A stretch of DNA of 64,000 bases, from positions 1 through 64,000 of the forward strand of contig CAILUI010000342.1 in NCBI GenBank assembly GCA_903837355.1. The letters are read 5' to 3'. Numbering within the stretch: the first letter of the stretch is position 1; each line of letters begins with the position of its first letter. Both the position numbers and the translations under genes were made by a program. Origin of the DNA: an uncultured Victivallales bacterium (lineage in GTDB: Bacteria; Verrucomicrobiota; Lentisphaeria; Oligosphaerales; JAFGRS01). Below are positions 42,329-50,165 of the stretch, piece after piece. A model generated the notes under the pieces. The model searched no databases. It was not told the origin of the DNA and was given only the letters and a program-made list of their open reading frames with translations.

Positions 42329-44317
42329 TCAGCGCGGGGTCAGGCACAACACCTTCACCTCGAGCGGGGCGAGGGTGAGATCGAGTTGGGCGCCCTGGCA
42401 CACCACCGGCACCTCGCCGAGAACTTGCTCCGCGGCCGCGAACTCCGTTGCGAAGGTGAAGCGGGCAGTGACCGGCAGGCGTTCCGCGTTCACCGCCACC
42501 AGGTAGGTCTTGCCGTCCTTGGCATAGAGGCGCCAGGCGACCCCATCCGGGGCGTCGACCTGGGTCGGTGCCGCCACCGGGTCGACCGCGAGCAGGACCG
42601 GGAAAAGGCCCTTGATCTCGGCCGCCATCTGCGCGATATCCCGCCAGCGGCCCGCGAAGGGCTGCGGTACGTCGGGGTCCTGGTCCAGCCGCCACAGGTC
42701 GAACCAGGAGTAGAACACCAGGCCATTGGCGCCGGCTGCGATGCACTGCCAGGCCATCGAGCGCATCTCGGCGAGGGTCGGCGGTCGCGAGGCCTTCTTC
42801 TCGGCGGCGGTCTTGCGGTAGGCGGCCCAGTCCATGATCTGCGGCACCATCCATACCGCGCGGCAGTTGAAGGAGCCGGCCACGGTGTCACGGGTGTAGT
42901 CGAGGGCCCGGCGCGGCGCCAGGGTCGGGATGGGGTACGGGTCGGTGCCGATGACGTCGTAGCTGGGCAGGTACGAGCGCACTTCGGTGTACTGGAAGAG
43001 CACGACCCAGGTCGGCCGGCTGGGGTCCAGTTGCTCCATCCAATCACGGTGGGCACTGAGCCGTGGCATCATGCTGACCGGCAACTCGTCATTGATGTAC
43101 CAGGCGATGATGGCCGGGTGGTCGCCGACCTCCTTGACCTTCGCCTCAAGCGCGGGTCGTTCGTCGGCCTCGGCCGTGATCTGCGGCGGGCAGGACTCGA
43201 TGCCGGCGTAATAGTCCTTGACGCTGTAGATGACCTTGAGTCCGCGCGCCTGGCACTGATCGAGTTGCTCGCGGGTGCCCCCGCCGTAAGGCATGAGGCA
43301 GTTGAAGGCGGACTGTGCGTAGAGGTCGAGCTGCGCCGGGTCGATCCCGCCCCAGTAGGTGCCGAGGGGGAAGAACGGCTGGCCGTCGAGGAGCAGCCGG
43401 CCATGGCGGTCGATGACGGCGCGCCGCGCCACTGCTTTCTCGACGCGCACGAGCCGACAGCTCGCGCTGCCCTGTGCCCGGCCAGCGTTCGACTGCACGG
43501 TGACCTGCAGTTCGTAGGTGCCCGGGCGCAGCGGCGTGGCGTCGAGCGCGAACTCGGCGGTATCCGGAAGCACGCGGGCCGGGGTTACCGTCGCCACCGT
43601 CTGGCCCTCGGCATCGCGCACCCGCAGCGACACGGCGACCTGGGCCGGCGCCAGGTCGTGGCCGAGCAGGCGCAGGCCGGCGCGGACGACGACCGGCCCG
43701 CCAGCGGTCTCGCCACGGTAGGCATCGGTGGTCATGCCGTCGACCAGCGGCGGCAGGTACTCGCGGACCGCGACATCGTCCCACCAGGCCACGCCGGTCA
43801 TGCCCTGGCGAACGTAGACCGTCACATCGAAGGCCGCGGCATTCGCCGGGATCGGGCTGGTGATGGCCCGCACGCGCGTCCACTCGCCCTGGGTGCCCTT
43901 CACCCCGGCCGGATAGTCGCCACCGATGTAGGCGCCCTCCTTCGTCGACCACTGCAGGCAGACCGTAGCGCCCGTGTCCTCGCCGGTGACGCCCTCGGTG
44001 CGCACCCAGGCCTCGAATTCGTACTGCTTGCCCGGCGTCAGCGCCAGCGCTTGCGAACAGAGCAGATAGCGCCCGGCATCGCGGTTCTCAAAGCGCAGGC
44101 AGGACATGCCGCTGCGGGGCCGGTCCGTCACCAGCGTGTAGACGGGCGCCGGCGCCGACCAGGCCGCTGGCCGATCCGCTTCGGCGCGCGCCTCAAAACC
44201 GGGGTCGGCGGCCAGGTTGGGCCCCGGCGCTGGAGCCTCGCCCTGGGCGCGGGCGACGCTCGTACCCAGCACCGCCAGCAGTGACACAACGCGCACCGCG
44301 GTCTGCAGAATCCTCAT
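42329..44317 (-). CDS. Secreted glycoside hydrolase-like TIM-barrel protein with N-terminal beta-sandwich domains
   Basis: The 662-residue protein has a signal peptide (AVRVVSLLAVLGTSVARAQG), a carbohydrate-binding jelly roll (about 32-180), an Ig-like beta domain and a TIM barrel. The barrel starts at RLLLDGQPFFPLGTYWGG and has FNCLMPYGGG, IIAWYINDELPV with a candidate catalytic Glu, and YDVIGTDPYPIP. It closes with a short beta domain. The barrel resembles the product at 20891-22855, so the two are probable paralogues with different N-terminal modules. GGAGG lies upstream of the ATG. The substrate cannot be deduced. It is divergent from the GH172 gene. Confidence 0.75.
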   Translation of the reverse strand: MRILQTAVRVVSLLAVLGTSVARAQGEAPAPGPNLAADPGFEARAEADRPAAWSAPAPVYTLVTDRPRSGMSCLRFENRDAGRYLLCSQALALTPGKQYEFEAWVRTEGVTGEDTGATVCLQWSTKEGAYIGGDYPAGVKGTQGEWTRVRAITSPIPANAAAFDVTVYVRQGMTGVAWWDDVAVREYLPPLVDGMTTDAYRGETAGGPVVVRAGLRLLGHDLAPAQVAVSLRVRDAEGQTVATVTPARVLPDTAEFALDATPLRPGTYELQVTVQSNAGRAQGSASCRLVRVEKAVARRAVIDRHGRLLLDGQPFFPLGTYWGGIDPAQLDLYAQSAFNCLMPYGGGTREQLDQCQARGLKVIYSVKDYYAGIESCPPQITAEADERPALEAKVKEVGDHPAIIAWYINDELPVSMMPRLSAHRDWMEQLDPSRPTWVVLFQYTEVRSYLPSYDVIGTDPYPIPTLAPRRALDYTRDTVAGSFNCRAVWMVPQIMDWAAYRKTAAEKKASRPPTLAEMRSMAWQCIAAGANGLVFYSWFDLWRLDQDPDVPQPFAGRWRDIAQMAAEIKGLFPVLLAVDPVAAPTQVDAPDGVAWRLYAKDGKTYLVAVNAERLPVTARFTFATEFAAAEQVLGEVPVVCQGAQLDLTLAPLEVKVLCLTPR

Positions 44318-44516
44318 GGGACTGACCTCCATTGGCCGCCACCGGCGTACCTCGTTGGCGGAGTGTAGCTCCAGCCGCCGCGAGTTCAAGAGTCCTGGTG
44401 GGCCGGGGTGTTGACCGCGCGCCGGGGCGGGCCATGTTACGGCATCGGGCCCCGACCCGAGGTCTGGGCTCGGCACGGCGCGTGCACACGGCAGCAACAG
44501 GCGGGAGGATCGCAGC

Positions 44517-45596
44517 ATGGCGTTCAATGGTCTTGGTATGAACCTGGGCAACCTCAGCCAGCTTTCCAGCGCGCAGACACGCTCGATCAGCCCGGAGAAC
44601 TTCAGCGGGGCCAAGGGCCAAGCGGGGATGGCCACCGAGGGCACCGGCAAGAACTGCGCCCGCGAGTTGGGCCAGGGCTGGAAAATCTCGCCGTCGGTCG
44701 CGATTGCGGCGGGTCAGACCTTCGTCATGGCCGACATCGAGGGCAGTGGCGCCATTCAGCAGATCTGGCTGACCCCTGCCGGCAACTGGCGCTTCAGCAT
44801 CCTGCGCATCTACTGGGACGACCAGGAGCAGCCCGCGGTGGAGTGTCCGGTGGGCGACTTCTTCTGCATGGGCTGGGGCAAGTACGCCCAGCTCTCCTCC
44901 CTGCCTGTCTGCGTCAACCCCGGCAGCGCCTTCAATTGTTACTGGGAGATGCCGTTCCGCAAGCGTTGCCGGATGACCATGACCAACCTCGCTCCGGAGG
45001 CCATGACGCTCTACTACCAGGTCAACTACACGCTCACCGAAGTCCCCGCGGATGCGGCTTACTTCCACGCTCAGTTCCGGCGCACCAACCCGCTCCCCTA
45101 CAAGCAGGACTACACGATCCTCGACGGGGTGCGCGGGCGCGGCCAGTACGTCGGCACCTACATGGCCTGGGGCGTCAACAACACCGGCTGGTGGGGCGAA
45201 GGCGAGATCAAGTTCTTCATGGACGGCGACCGCGAGTTTCCCACTATCTGCGGGACGGGCACCGAAGACTACTTCTGCGGTTCGTACAACTTCGAGAACG
45301 GCGAGTCGCACCAGTACCAGCCCTTCAGTACCCCCTACACCGGCCTGCATCAGGTGCTCAAGCCCGACGGGGTCTACCGGAGCCAGCAGCGCTTCGGCCT
45401 GTACCGCTGGCACATCACCGACCCGATCCGTTTCGAGCAGGATCTGCGCGTCACCATCCAGGCCTTGGGCTGGCGCAACGGCGGTCGCTACCTGCCCCTG
45501 CAGGACGACATCGCCTCGGTGGCATACTGGTACCAGACCCTGCCCACGGCGCCCTTCCCGGCCCTGCCCAGCAAGGACGAGCTCGAGGTGATCTAG
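44517..45596 (+). CDS. GH172 (DUF2961) family glycoside hydrolase-like protein
   Basis: GH172 enzymes act on fructofuranoside and arabinofuranoside linkages and form multimers from two jelly-roll domains. The 359-residue protein is of usual length and shows MTRSIS-like SISPENFSGAKGQAGMA near the start. FVMADIEGSGAIQQIWLT, ILRIYWDDQEQPAVECP, YWEMPFRK, FMDGDREFPTICGTGTEDYF with the conserved acidic pair, and a C-terminal LGWRNGG complete the pattern. No signal peptide is visible, so it may act in the cytoplasm. GGGAGGA precedes the ATG. Neighbouring glycosidases suggest a role in using a furanoside-containing glycan. Confidence 0.87.
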   Translation: MAFNGLGMNLGNLSQLSSAQTRSISPENFSGAKGQAGMATEGTGKNCARELGQGWKISPSVAIAAGQTFVMADIEGSGAIQQIWLTPAGNWRFSILRIYWDDQEQPAVECPVGDFFCMGWGKYAQLSSLPVCVNPGSAFNCYWEMPFRKRCRMTMTNLAPEAMTLYYQVNYTLTEVPADAAYFHAQFRRTNPLPYKQDYTILDGVRGRGQYVGTYMAWGVNNTGWWGEGEIKFFMDGDREFPTICGTGTEDYFCGSYNFENGESHQYQPFSTPYTGLHQVLKPDGVYRSQQRFGLYRWHITDPIRFEQDLRVTIQALGWRNGGRYLPLQDDIASVAYWYQTLPTAPFPALPSKDELEVI

Positions 45597-45892
45597 TGTA
45601 ACGTCCGCAAGATTCGTTGTGCTATTCATGAACATCGAACACTGAACGTCCAACGTCCAACGTCGAAAGAAGGACACTCGCCCGTGCGGTGGTACTTCGG
45701 TGTTCGATGTTCAGTGTTCGATGTTGGACGTTCAGAGACGCCCGCCATAGACCAACGGAATAGACGGACGGCACACTAGGCGCGGGCCCGATCGACCGGA
45801 GGACACTCTGGTGGATGGTCGGCCTCGCCTCTGCGTACCCGAAGGCAAGGCCCAGCCCCAACGGGCGCCCGACGCTGCCAGCGGCAAGCGCG
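45597..45892. repeat. Intergenic inverted repeat of the AACATCGAACACTGAAC family
   Basis: A perfect 17-base inverted repeat has arms AACATCGAACACTGAAC (45631-45647) and its complement (45709-45725). Direct tandem AACGTCC units (45646-45664) lie beside the left arm, and a second TGTTCGATGTT and GGACGTTCAG flank the right arm. It lies between two convergent genes and may fold into a long hairpin. No gene is seen in this gap. Confidence 0.75.
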
Positions 45893-46285
45893 TCAGGGGT
45901 TCCACAGGCAGGGGACGTCATACTGCCTGATCATGGGGTCTGGGGTGACCAACGTGAGTTGGCGGGTCACGGCCTGGGCGACCAGCAGCCGGTCGAACGG
46001 GTCCCGGTGTAACAACGGCAAGTGCTCCAAGGCCAGGATCGCGGCGGCGTCCAGCGCCAGCGCTTCGATGCCGTGACGGTCCCGCAGGGCCGGGATGAGC
46101 TGTGACGGCGGCGCCGGCAGCGGGAGTTTCCCAAGCTGGTACTTGATGACCATCTCCAGCAAGCTGACATCACTGCTGTAGAGGTCGTTGCGGCCGTCGG
46201 TGAGGACATCCCTGAGGGCAGGCTGAATCCGCTCGCTGCCGTCGAGGTACCACAGCAGGGCGCAGGTGTCAAGCAGGAGCCTCAC
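45893..46285 (-). CDS. VapC-type PIN-domain toxin
   Basis: PIN-domain toxins of type II modules are Mg-dependent RNases. The 130-residue protein has the acidic residues of the active site: D6 in LLLDTCALLW, E44 in SLLEMVIKYQ, D95 and D98 in HRDPFDRLL, and D116 in VTPDP. It begins four bases inside the end of the antitoxin gene (ATGA overlap), the usual arrangement. The target RNA is not predictable from sequence. Confidence 0.88.
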   Translation of the reverse strand: MRLLLDTCALLWYLDGSERIQPALRDVLTDGRNDLYSSDVSLLEMVIKYQLGKLPLPAPPSQLIPALRDRHGIEALALDAAAILALEHLPLLHRDPFDRLLVAQAVTRQLTLVTPDPMIRQYDVPCLWNP

Positions 46286-46533
46286 GGCTGGCCCGTACCG
46301 GCAAAGAGGGCCTCCACCTCAGCATCCGGCGCGCCAAGATCCTCGGGGAGCCCCAGGCGTCCCCTGGCCAGGCCGAACGGGCGCCGCGCGGGGCTGACCT
46401 CTGACAGGGGCCGGATCTCCGCGAACGGCCGGTTCCGTGAGCATAGGATGATGGTCTCTCCTCGGCGCACGCGGCGTGCATACTTGGAGAGATGCGTCTT
46501 GGCCTCGTTGATGTTGATCATGATCGGGTTCAT
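46282..46533 (-). CDS. Phd/YefM-type antitoxin
   Basis: The 83-residue product begins with MNPIMININEAKTHLSKYAR, the DNA-binding Phd/YefM motif that also drives autoregulation. GETIILCSRNRPFAEIRPL follows. The C-terminal part (LGLPEDLGAPDAEVEALFAG) is the probable toxin-binding tail. The start is uncertain: ATGs at 46521, 46533, 46539 and 46545 are in frame, and AGGA precedes the last one. It overlaps vapC by four bases. The pair stands alone between a repeat-rich spacer and a glycosidase gene. Confidence 0.85.
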   Translation of the reverse strand: MNPIMININEAKTHLSKYARRVRRGETIILCSRNRPFAEIRPLSEVSPARRPFGLARGRLGLPEDLGAPDAEVEALFAGTGQP

Positions 46534-46691
46534 GACCATGAACATAGTCCTGTTGGGGTCGCACCACAAGCGCCACTGCCGTGCCCGCGTCGGCGTCGCC
46601 TTGGCCGCAGTTGGTGCGCGCTCATAAGGCATCGCTCCGGCAGGGCCGGGCGATGCTCTGTCATCGACCGGACCGCCCGGCTGCGGGGCCG

Positions 46692-49355
46692 TCAGGGCTT
46701 CCAGGCTTGGACCCGGTCCTGCAGGTGCCGGTGGGCCGCCTGCATGGCGGTGGTCAGGGGTAGGTAGGGTCGGTCGAAGGCGTCCACCAGGCCCCAGTTG
46801 GCCCGTTCGGCGTCGGTGGAATCGCCCCAGCCGAACCAATGCGCGCCGACCACGTAGTCCTGCTGCCAGAGCTGGTCGAGGACGTTCGCGTAGGCCTGTC
46901 CGCGCTGGGCCTGGGTGTCCAGGCGTCCCCAGACGTTGGTCAACCCCGTATCGCGCGCCATCGTTCCCCACTCGGAGACGATGACCGGCCGACCGCTGCG
47001 CTCCGACAGCCGCCTTAGCCAGTCCAGTTGCGCCTGGTCGAACTCGGTCTGGCCCCAGCGCGAGCGCGGGTAGCTGTTGCAGGCGATCAGGTCGAAGGCG
47101 CTGAGCAGGTCGGCGAAGTCGGTATCGAACTGCCCCGCGAAGCGGTTGCTGCACACCAGGTGCCGCGGGTCGTGCTTCTTCCACAGGGCCACGTAGGTGT
47201 CGCAGTAGGTCTTGATGACGTGCCGCACGAAGGCCATCAGGTCAGGCGCCACCGGGTCGTTGGGGCCGCGGATGGTCGGCTTGTCCGTCGCGATGTCGCC
47301 GAAGCCTCCGTAGGCGTAGGTATGGTGGCCGGACGACCAGCGCGCGTTGAGGGCGGCGATGTCGTCGTGGTAGCGTTCCCGCAGCCAGCGGCTGATCTCG
47401 GCCTGGCAGCCCGGCGACCAGAAGCGGTCCATCACCCCCTGTCCGGGCGACAGGGGGTCGTGCATCTGGATCTCGTTGTCGGTCCAATAGCCGATCAGCA
47501 GCGGGTCATCCCGGAACCGGCTGGTCACCTCGATGACCCGCGCCTCGGCGCCGCGCTGCCAGTCGGGGTCGAACACATCCGGGAACTGCGTGCGCTCCCC
47601 GTTGGGGCCCTGCAGCCACGGTCCCGCCCACAGCAGGTTCCAGCCCGCGAAGTAGGGGACGTTGGGGCGGCGGACAGGCTCGGCGCCGGCCAGCAGCCCG
47701 TCGTCGGTGTTGAACCCCCAGCCCAGCAGGCGTGACAGTGCGACCTCCCGCCAGGTCGCCGGGTCGGCGTAGTGGTCCGCGACCCAGCGGCTGTAGTGGC
47801 GCGAGTAGTAGCCCTCGTGCATCACGGCGTTGCAGGCCGTGCTGAAGAACAGGTCTCCGCCTGGGTCCACCAGCCACCAGCGGCCACCGATCTTCTGGGT
47901 GTGGAAGGTGCCCGTTGCTTCACCCCGGCTGAGCGTCGGGCGCTCCGACTGCAGCTCTGGCGTTGCTGGCAGCCAGACCACCATCTCGACGCTCGCCTTG
48001 AGTTCCGGGAAACGAAACGTCAGCAGGTGGGCGCCCCCGCGGCGTGGGGCGGAGAAGAGCTCCAGCCGCTGCTCGGAAGTCCCGCCCGGCAGCGCCCCGT
48101 CCAGCTCGGCGACCACGGTTGCGGCCATCTCGGCACTCAGCGTTGACAGGGTCGCATGGAACGGCGTGGACGCCGGCAGGGGCCGGCGCGGTTTCAGCAC
48201 GCCGCGCAGCACACCCGCCTGCGGGTCCACTTCCACAACCAGCTCCGGCAAACGGCGATCCAGCGGTCGCCGCAGGGGGTAGATGTCCAGGATCCCGGCC
48301 GGGGGTGCGGGGACCTTTGCCTGCGCCACCGCCGGCTCCCAGGTGCTGTCATCGAACGTCGCCGTCGTCCAGCCCTCGGGACTTGCGCGCGAGCACCGCC
48401 ACGAGGTGTCGCTGACCAGCACCTCCTCGTCGAGCGCCAGGTCGCCCCACCCCAGCACCGCCGCCGCGCCGGCCGGGTTCGGCGCGGTGCCATGGTTGAG
48501 GACAGCGAGCGCCACCACGTTCCGCCCCGGGCGCAGGAGGCTGGCCACATCGAACTCGGCCACGTCCCGGCCCGCCTTCCCGACTTCGGTGCCGTTGACG
48601 AAGACCGTCGCCTCGTCGTCGCCTGCCGCCTGCAGCCAGGCCGTGCGTGGCACGGCCGGCAGGTCGAAGCCCTTGCGGAAACTCGCACGGGAGCCACCCG
48701 TCGCCTGTTGCGGATCCTCGCCGGCGATCCAGATGACCGCCGGCACCCGTTCCGGGGCCCCGGCGGCGGCGGGGTCCTGCAGCACCTCCACAGCGTCCAG
48801 CCAGATCTCCCCGCGGCCGGTGGTGGCAATCTCGAAGGTGCGTACGCGGAAGCTGCCGAAGGCGCGTTCGGCGTAACCGAAGAAGTCCGCAAAGGGCAGC
48901 TCCAGCACGTCCCAGCGCCCCTTGGTCAGCCCCAGGGCGACCTGGAACTGCGGGTTCGCTTGTTCCCCGTGCTCGTGGGTCCGCAGATTCACCGTGCAGA
49001 AGCCGAACTCCGCCGCCGCCGGCACGAAGTAGCGGACGCGCAACTGCGTCCCGGCGATGGGGATATCCAACCCCTGCAGCAGATGCACCATGCAGGCGCC
49101 GGCGTCATCCACTCGTCCCCAGAGCGCCCGCTGGCCAGAGTAGACGTTGTCCGTCCGCACCTCCTGCGCCATCGCCTGGTTCGACCACTTGCCCCAGCCT
49201 TGCAGGCCGTCCTCGAAGTCCCAGCGCTGCAGGCAGCGCAGTGAGGCTGTAGCCGGTGCGCGGTCCGCGTCCTGGCCCCACCCGCTGCTCATCATGAGGC
49301 ACAGGGCGAGGATCACCGAGCAAGCCACGAAACGCAGCTTCGGAGCCATCCGCAC
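46692..49355 (-). CDS. Large secreted glycoside hydrolase (agarase-like TIM barrel with N-terminal carbohydrate-binding domains)
   Basis: The 887-residue protein has a signal peptide (LRFVACSVILALCLMMSSGWG). A jelly-roll CBM (about 42-185) is followed by a second beta-sandwich (about 200-330) with FVNGTEVGKAGRDVAEFDV, and a beta linker. The TIM barrel opens with GGRWWLVDPGGDLFFSTACN, a signature of agarase-like (GH50/GH86-related) hydrolases. Barrel motifs include LIGYWTDNEIQ with a likely catalytic acid, ACNSYPRSRWGQ, and PVIVSEWGTMARDTG with a likely nucleophile. A GTG start at 49355 has GGGAG six bases upstream; an ATG at 49349 is the alternative. A GCCGTTTTCGCGAAA element lies directly upstream. 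The substrate is uncertain. Confidence 0.8.
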   Translation of the reverse strand: MRMAPKLRFVACSVILALCLMMSSGWGQDADRAPATASLRCLQRWDFEDGLQGWGKWSNQAMAQEVRTDNVYSGQRALWGRVDDAGACMVHLLQGLDIPIAGTQLRVRYFVPAAAEFGFCTVNLRTHEHGEQANPQFQVALGLTKGRWDVLELPFADFFGYAERAFGSFRVRTFEIATTGRGEIWLDAVEVLQDPAAAGAPERVPAVIWIAGEDPQQATGGSRASFRKGFDLPAVPRTAWLQAAGDDEATVFVNGTEVGKAGRDVAEFDVASLLRPGRNVVALAVLNHGTAPNPAGAAAVLGWGDLALDEEVLVSDTSWRCSRASPEGWTTATFDDSTWEPAVAQAKVPAPPAGILDIYPLRRPLDRRLPELVVEVDPQAGVLRGVLKPRRPLPASTPFHATLSTLSAEMAATVVAELDGALPGGTSEQRLELFSAPRRGGAHLLTFRFPELKASVEMVVWLPATPELQSERPTLSRGEATGTFHTQKIGGRWWLVDPGGDLFFSTACNAVMHEGYYSRHYSRWVADHYADPATWREVALSRLLGWGFNTDDGLLAGAEPVRRPNVPYFAGWNLLWAGPWLQGPNGERTQFPDVFDPDWQRGAEARVIEVTSRFRDDPLLIGYWTDNEIQMHDPLSPGQGVMDRFWSPGCQAEISRWLRERYHDDIAALNARWSSGHHTYAYGGFGDIATDKPTIRGPNDPVAPDLMAFVRHVIKTYCDTYVALWKKHDPRHLVCSNRFAGQFDTDFADLLSAFDLIACNSYPRSRWGQTEFDQAQLDWLRRLSERSGRPVIVSEWGTMARDTGLTNVWGRLDTQAQRGQAYANVLDQLWQQDYVVGAHWFGWGDSTDAERANWGLVDAFDRPYLPLTTAMQAAHRHLQDRVQAWKP

Positions 49356-49369
49356 AGCCGTCTCCCGTT

Positions 49370-49384
49370 GAGCCGTTTTCGCGA
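49370..49384. promoter_or_regulatory. TTTCGCGAAA palindrome upstream of the agarase-like gene
   Basis: GCCGTTTTCGCGAAA lies 15-29 bases before the start codon. The same 15-mer occurs at 40467-40481 and in the tandem array at 57.6-57.8 kb, in each case on the 5' side of a minus-strand gene. It may be an operator or simply a dispersed repeat. Confidence 0.35.
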
Positions 49385-49397
49385 AAGCGCCTGGACG

Positions 49398-50135
49398 TTA
49401 CGGGCCGAGGCGGATACGGGCTGGGGCGCTTGCATAGACCCAGTACGCGCGGCCCGGCGCGAGCGCCCGCCCGGCGCCGAACGAGGCCATAAGGCGCGGA
49501 TCCCAGCCCCAGGTCGGGCCGGCGAGGGCTCCGGCCGGAGTCGTGTCCAGCGGCAGGTCCAGGGCCGCGTAGGGCGGCAGTCCCGTCGGCCCCACCAGAT
49601 TCCAGCCGGGATCCAGGGCGCGCACCGGCGCCTCGACCGGCACGCCCTGGACGATCCGCGAGGCCGCCCGGCCCGACCAGACCCAGTAGCCCTGCATCGG
49701 CTCGGCTCGCAGCACGGGCTGGTAGCCCCCTGTCGCGAACTCCCAGAGTGGCCCGCGTACTCCCGCCGGCAGGACCTCGGTCAGGTTCGGGTCCAGCGGG
49801 TACAGCGGCACCGAGATCAGGTTCCACCCCAGGCGTAACTCGAGGCTGAATGTCTGCACCGCGTAGATGGCGCCGAAGCCCTCGGTCAACGCCAGATCCC
49901 CGTTGGCGTCAGCCAGGAAGCCAGCCGCCGACTGGCCGACGCTGCTGTTCAGTTCGAAGCCGCCGGCGGCGGCCGGCGCGGCCGTGCCGCCGCCGGCACG
50001 GTTCCAGGTCAGGTCATAGTCGCCGCCGCTCTGGGCGCGCAACGACCACGCCGGCAGGACGGCCAGCGCCGTCGCCAACGCCAGCCAGGAGTGCAGCGGG
50101 CGTAACGCGGCAATCGGGTTTCTGTGCCTGTCCAT
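49398..50135 (-). CDS. Secreted beta-rich protein of unknown function
   Basis: I do not recognise a named family. The 245-residue protein has a signal peptide (LHSWLALATALAVLPAWSLRAQ) and an N-terminal segment with GGYDLTWNR-like sequence and a glycine-rich stretch. Two copies of a LGWNLISVPLYP / PGWNLVGPTGLPP motif follow, each with a YWVW or YWVYA strand. This pattern is common in cell-surface proteins of PVC and related phyla. GGAGGTGA lies upstream of the ATG. It begins 30 bases after the stop of the fibre-like gene and is probably co-transcribed with it, suggesting an accessory surface role. Confidence 0.65.
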   Translation of the reverse strand: MDRHRNPIAALRPLHSWLALATALAVLPAWSLRAQSGGDYDLTWNRAGGGTAAPAAAGGFELNSSVGQSAAGFLADANGDLALTEGFGAIYAVQTFSLELRLGWNLISVPLYPLDPNLTEVLPAGVRGPLWEFATGGYQPVLRAEPMQGYWVWSGRAASRIVQGVPVEAPVRALDPGWNLVGPTGLPPYAALDLPLDTTPAGALAGPTWGWDPRLMASFGAGRALAPGRAYWVYASAPARIRLGP

Positions 50136-50165
50136 ACTCGTCACCTCCGCCTTCCCGCCAACGCC

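Noticed and set aside
45622-45921. Small protein with repeated NIEH-type residues
   Set aside because: It is a translation of the AACATCGAAC-type inverted repeat and extends into the vapC 3' end.
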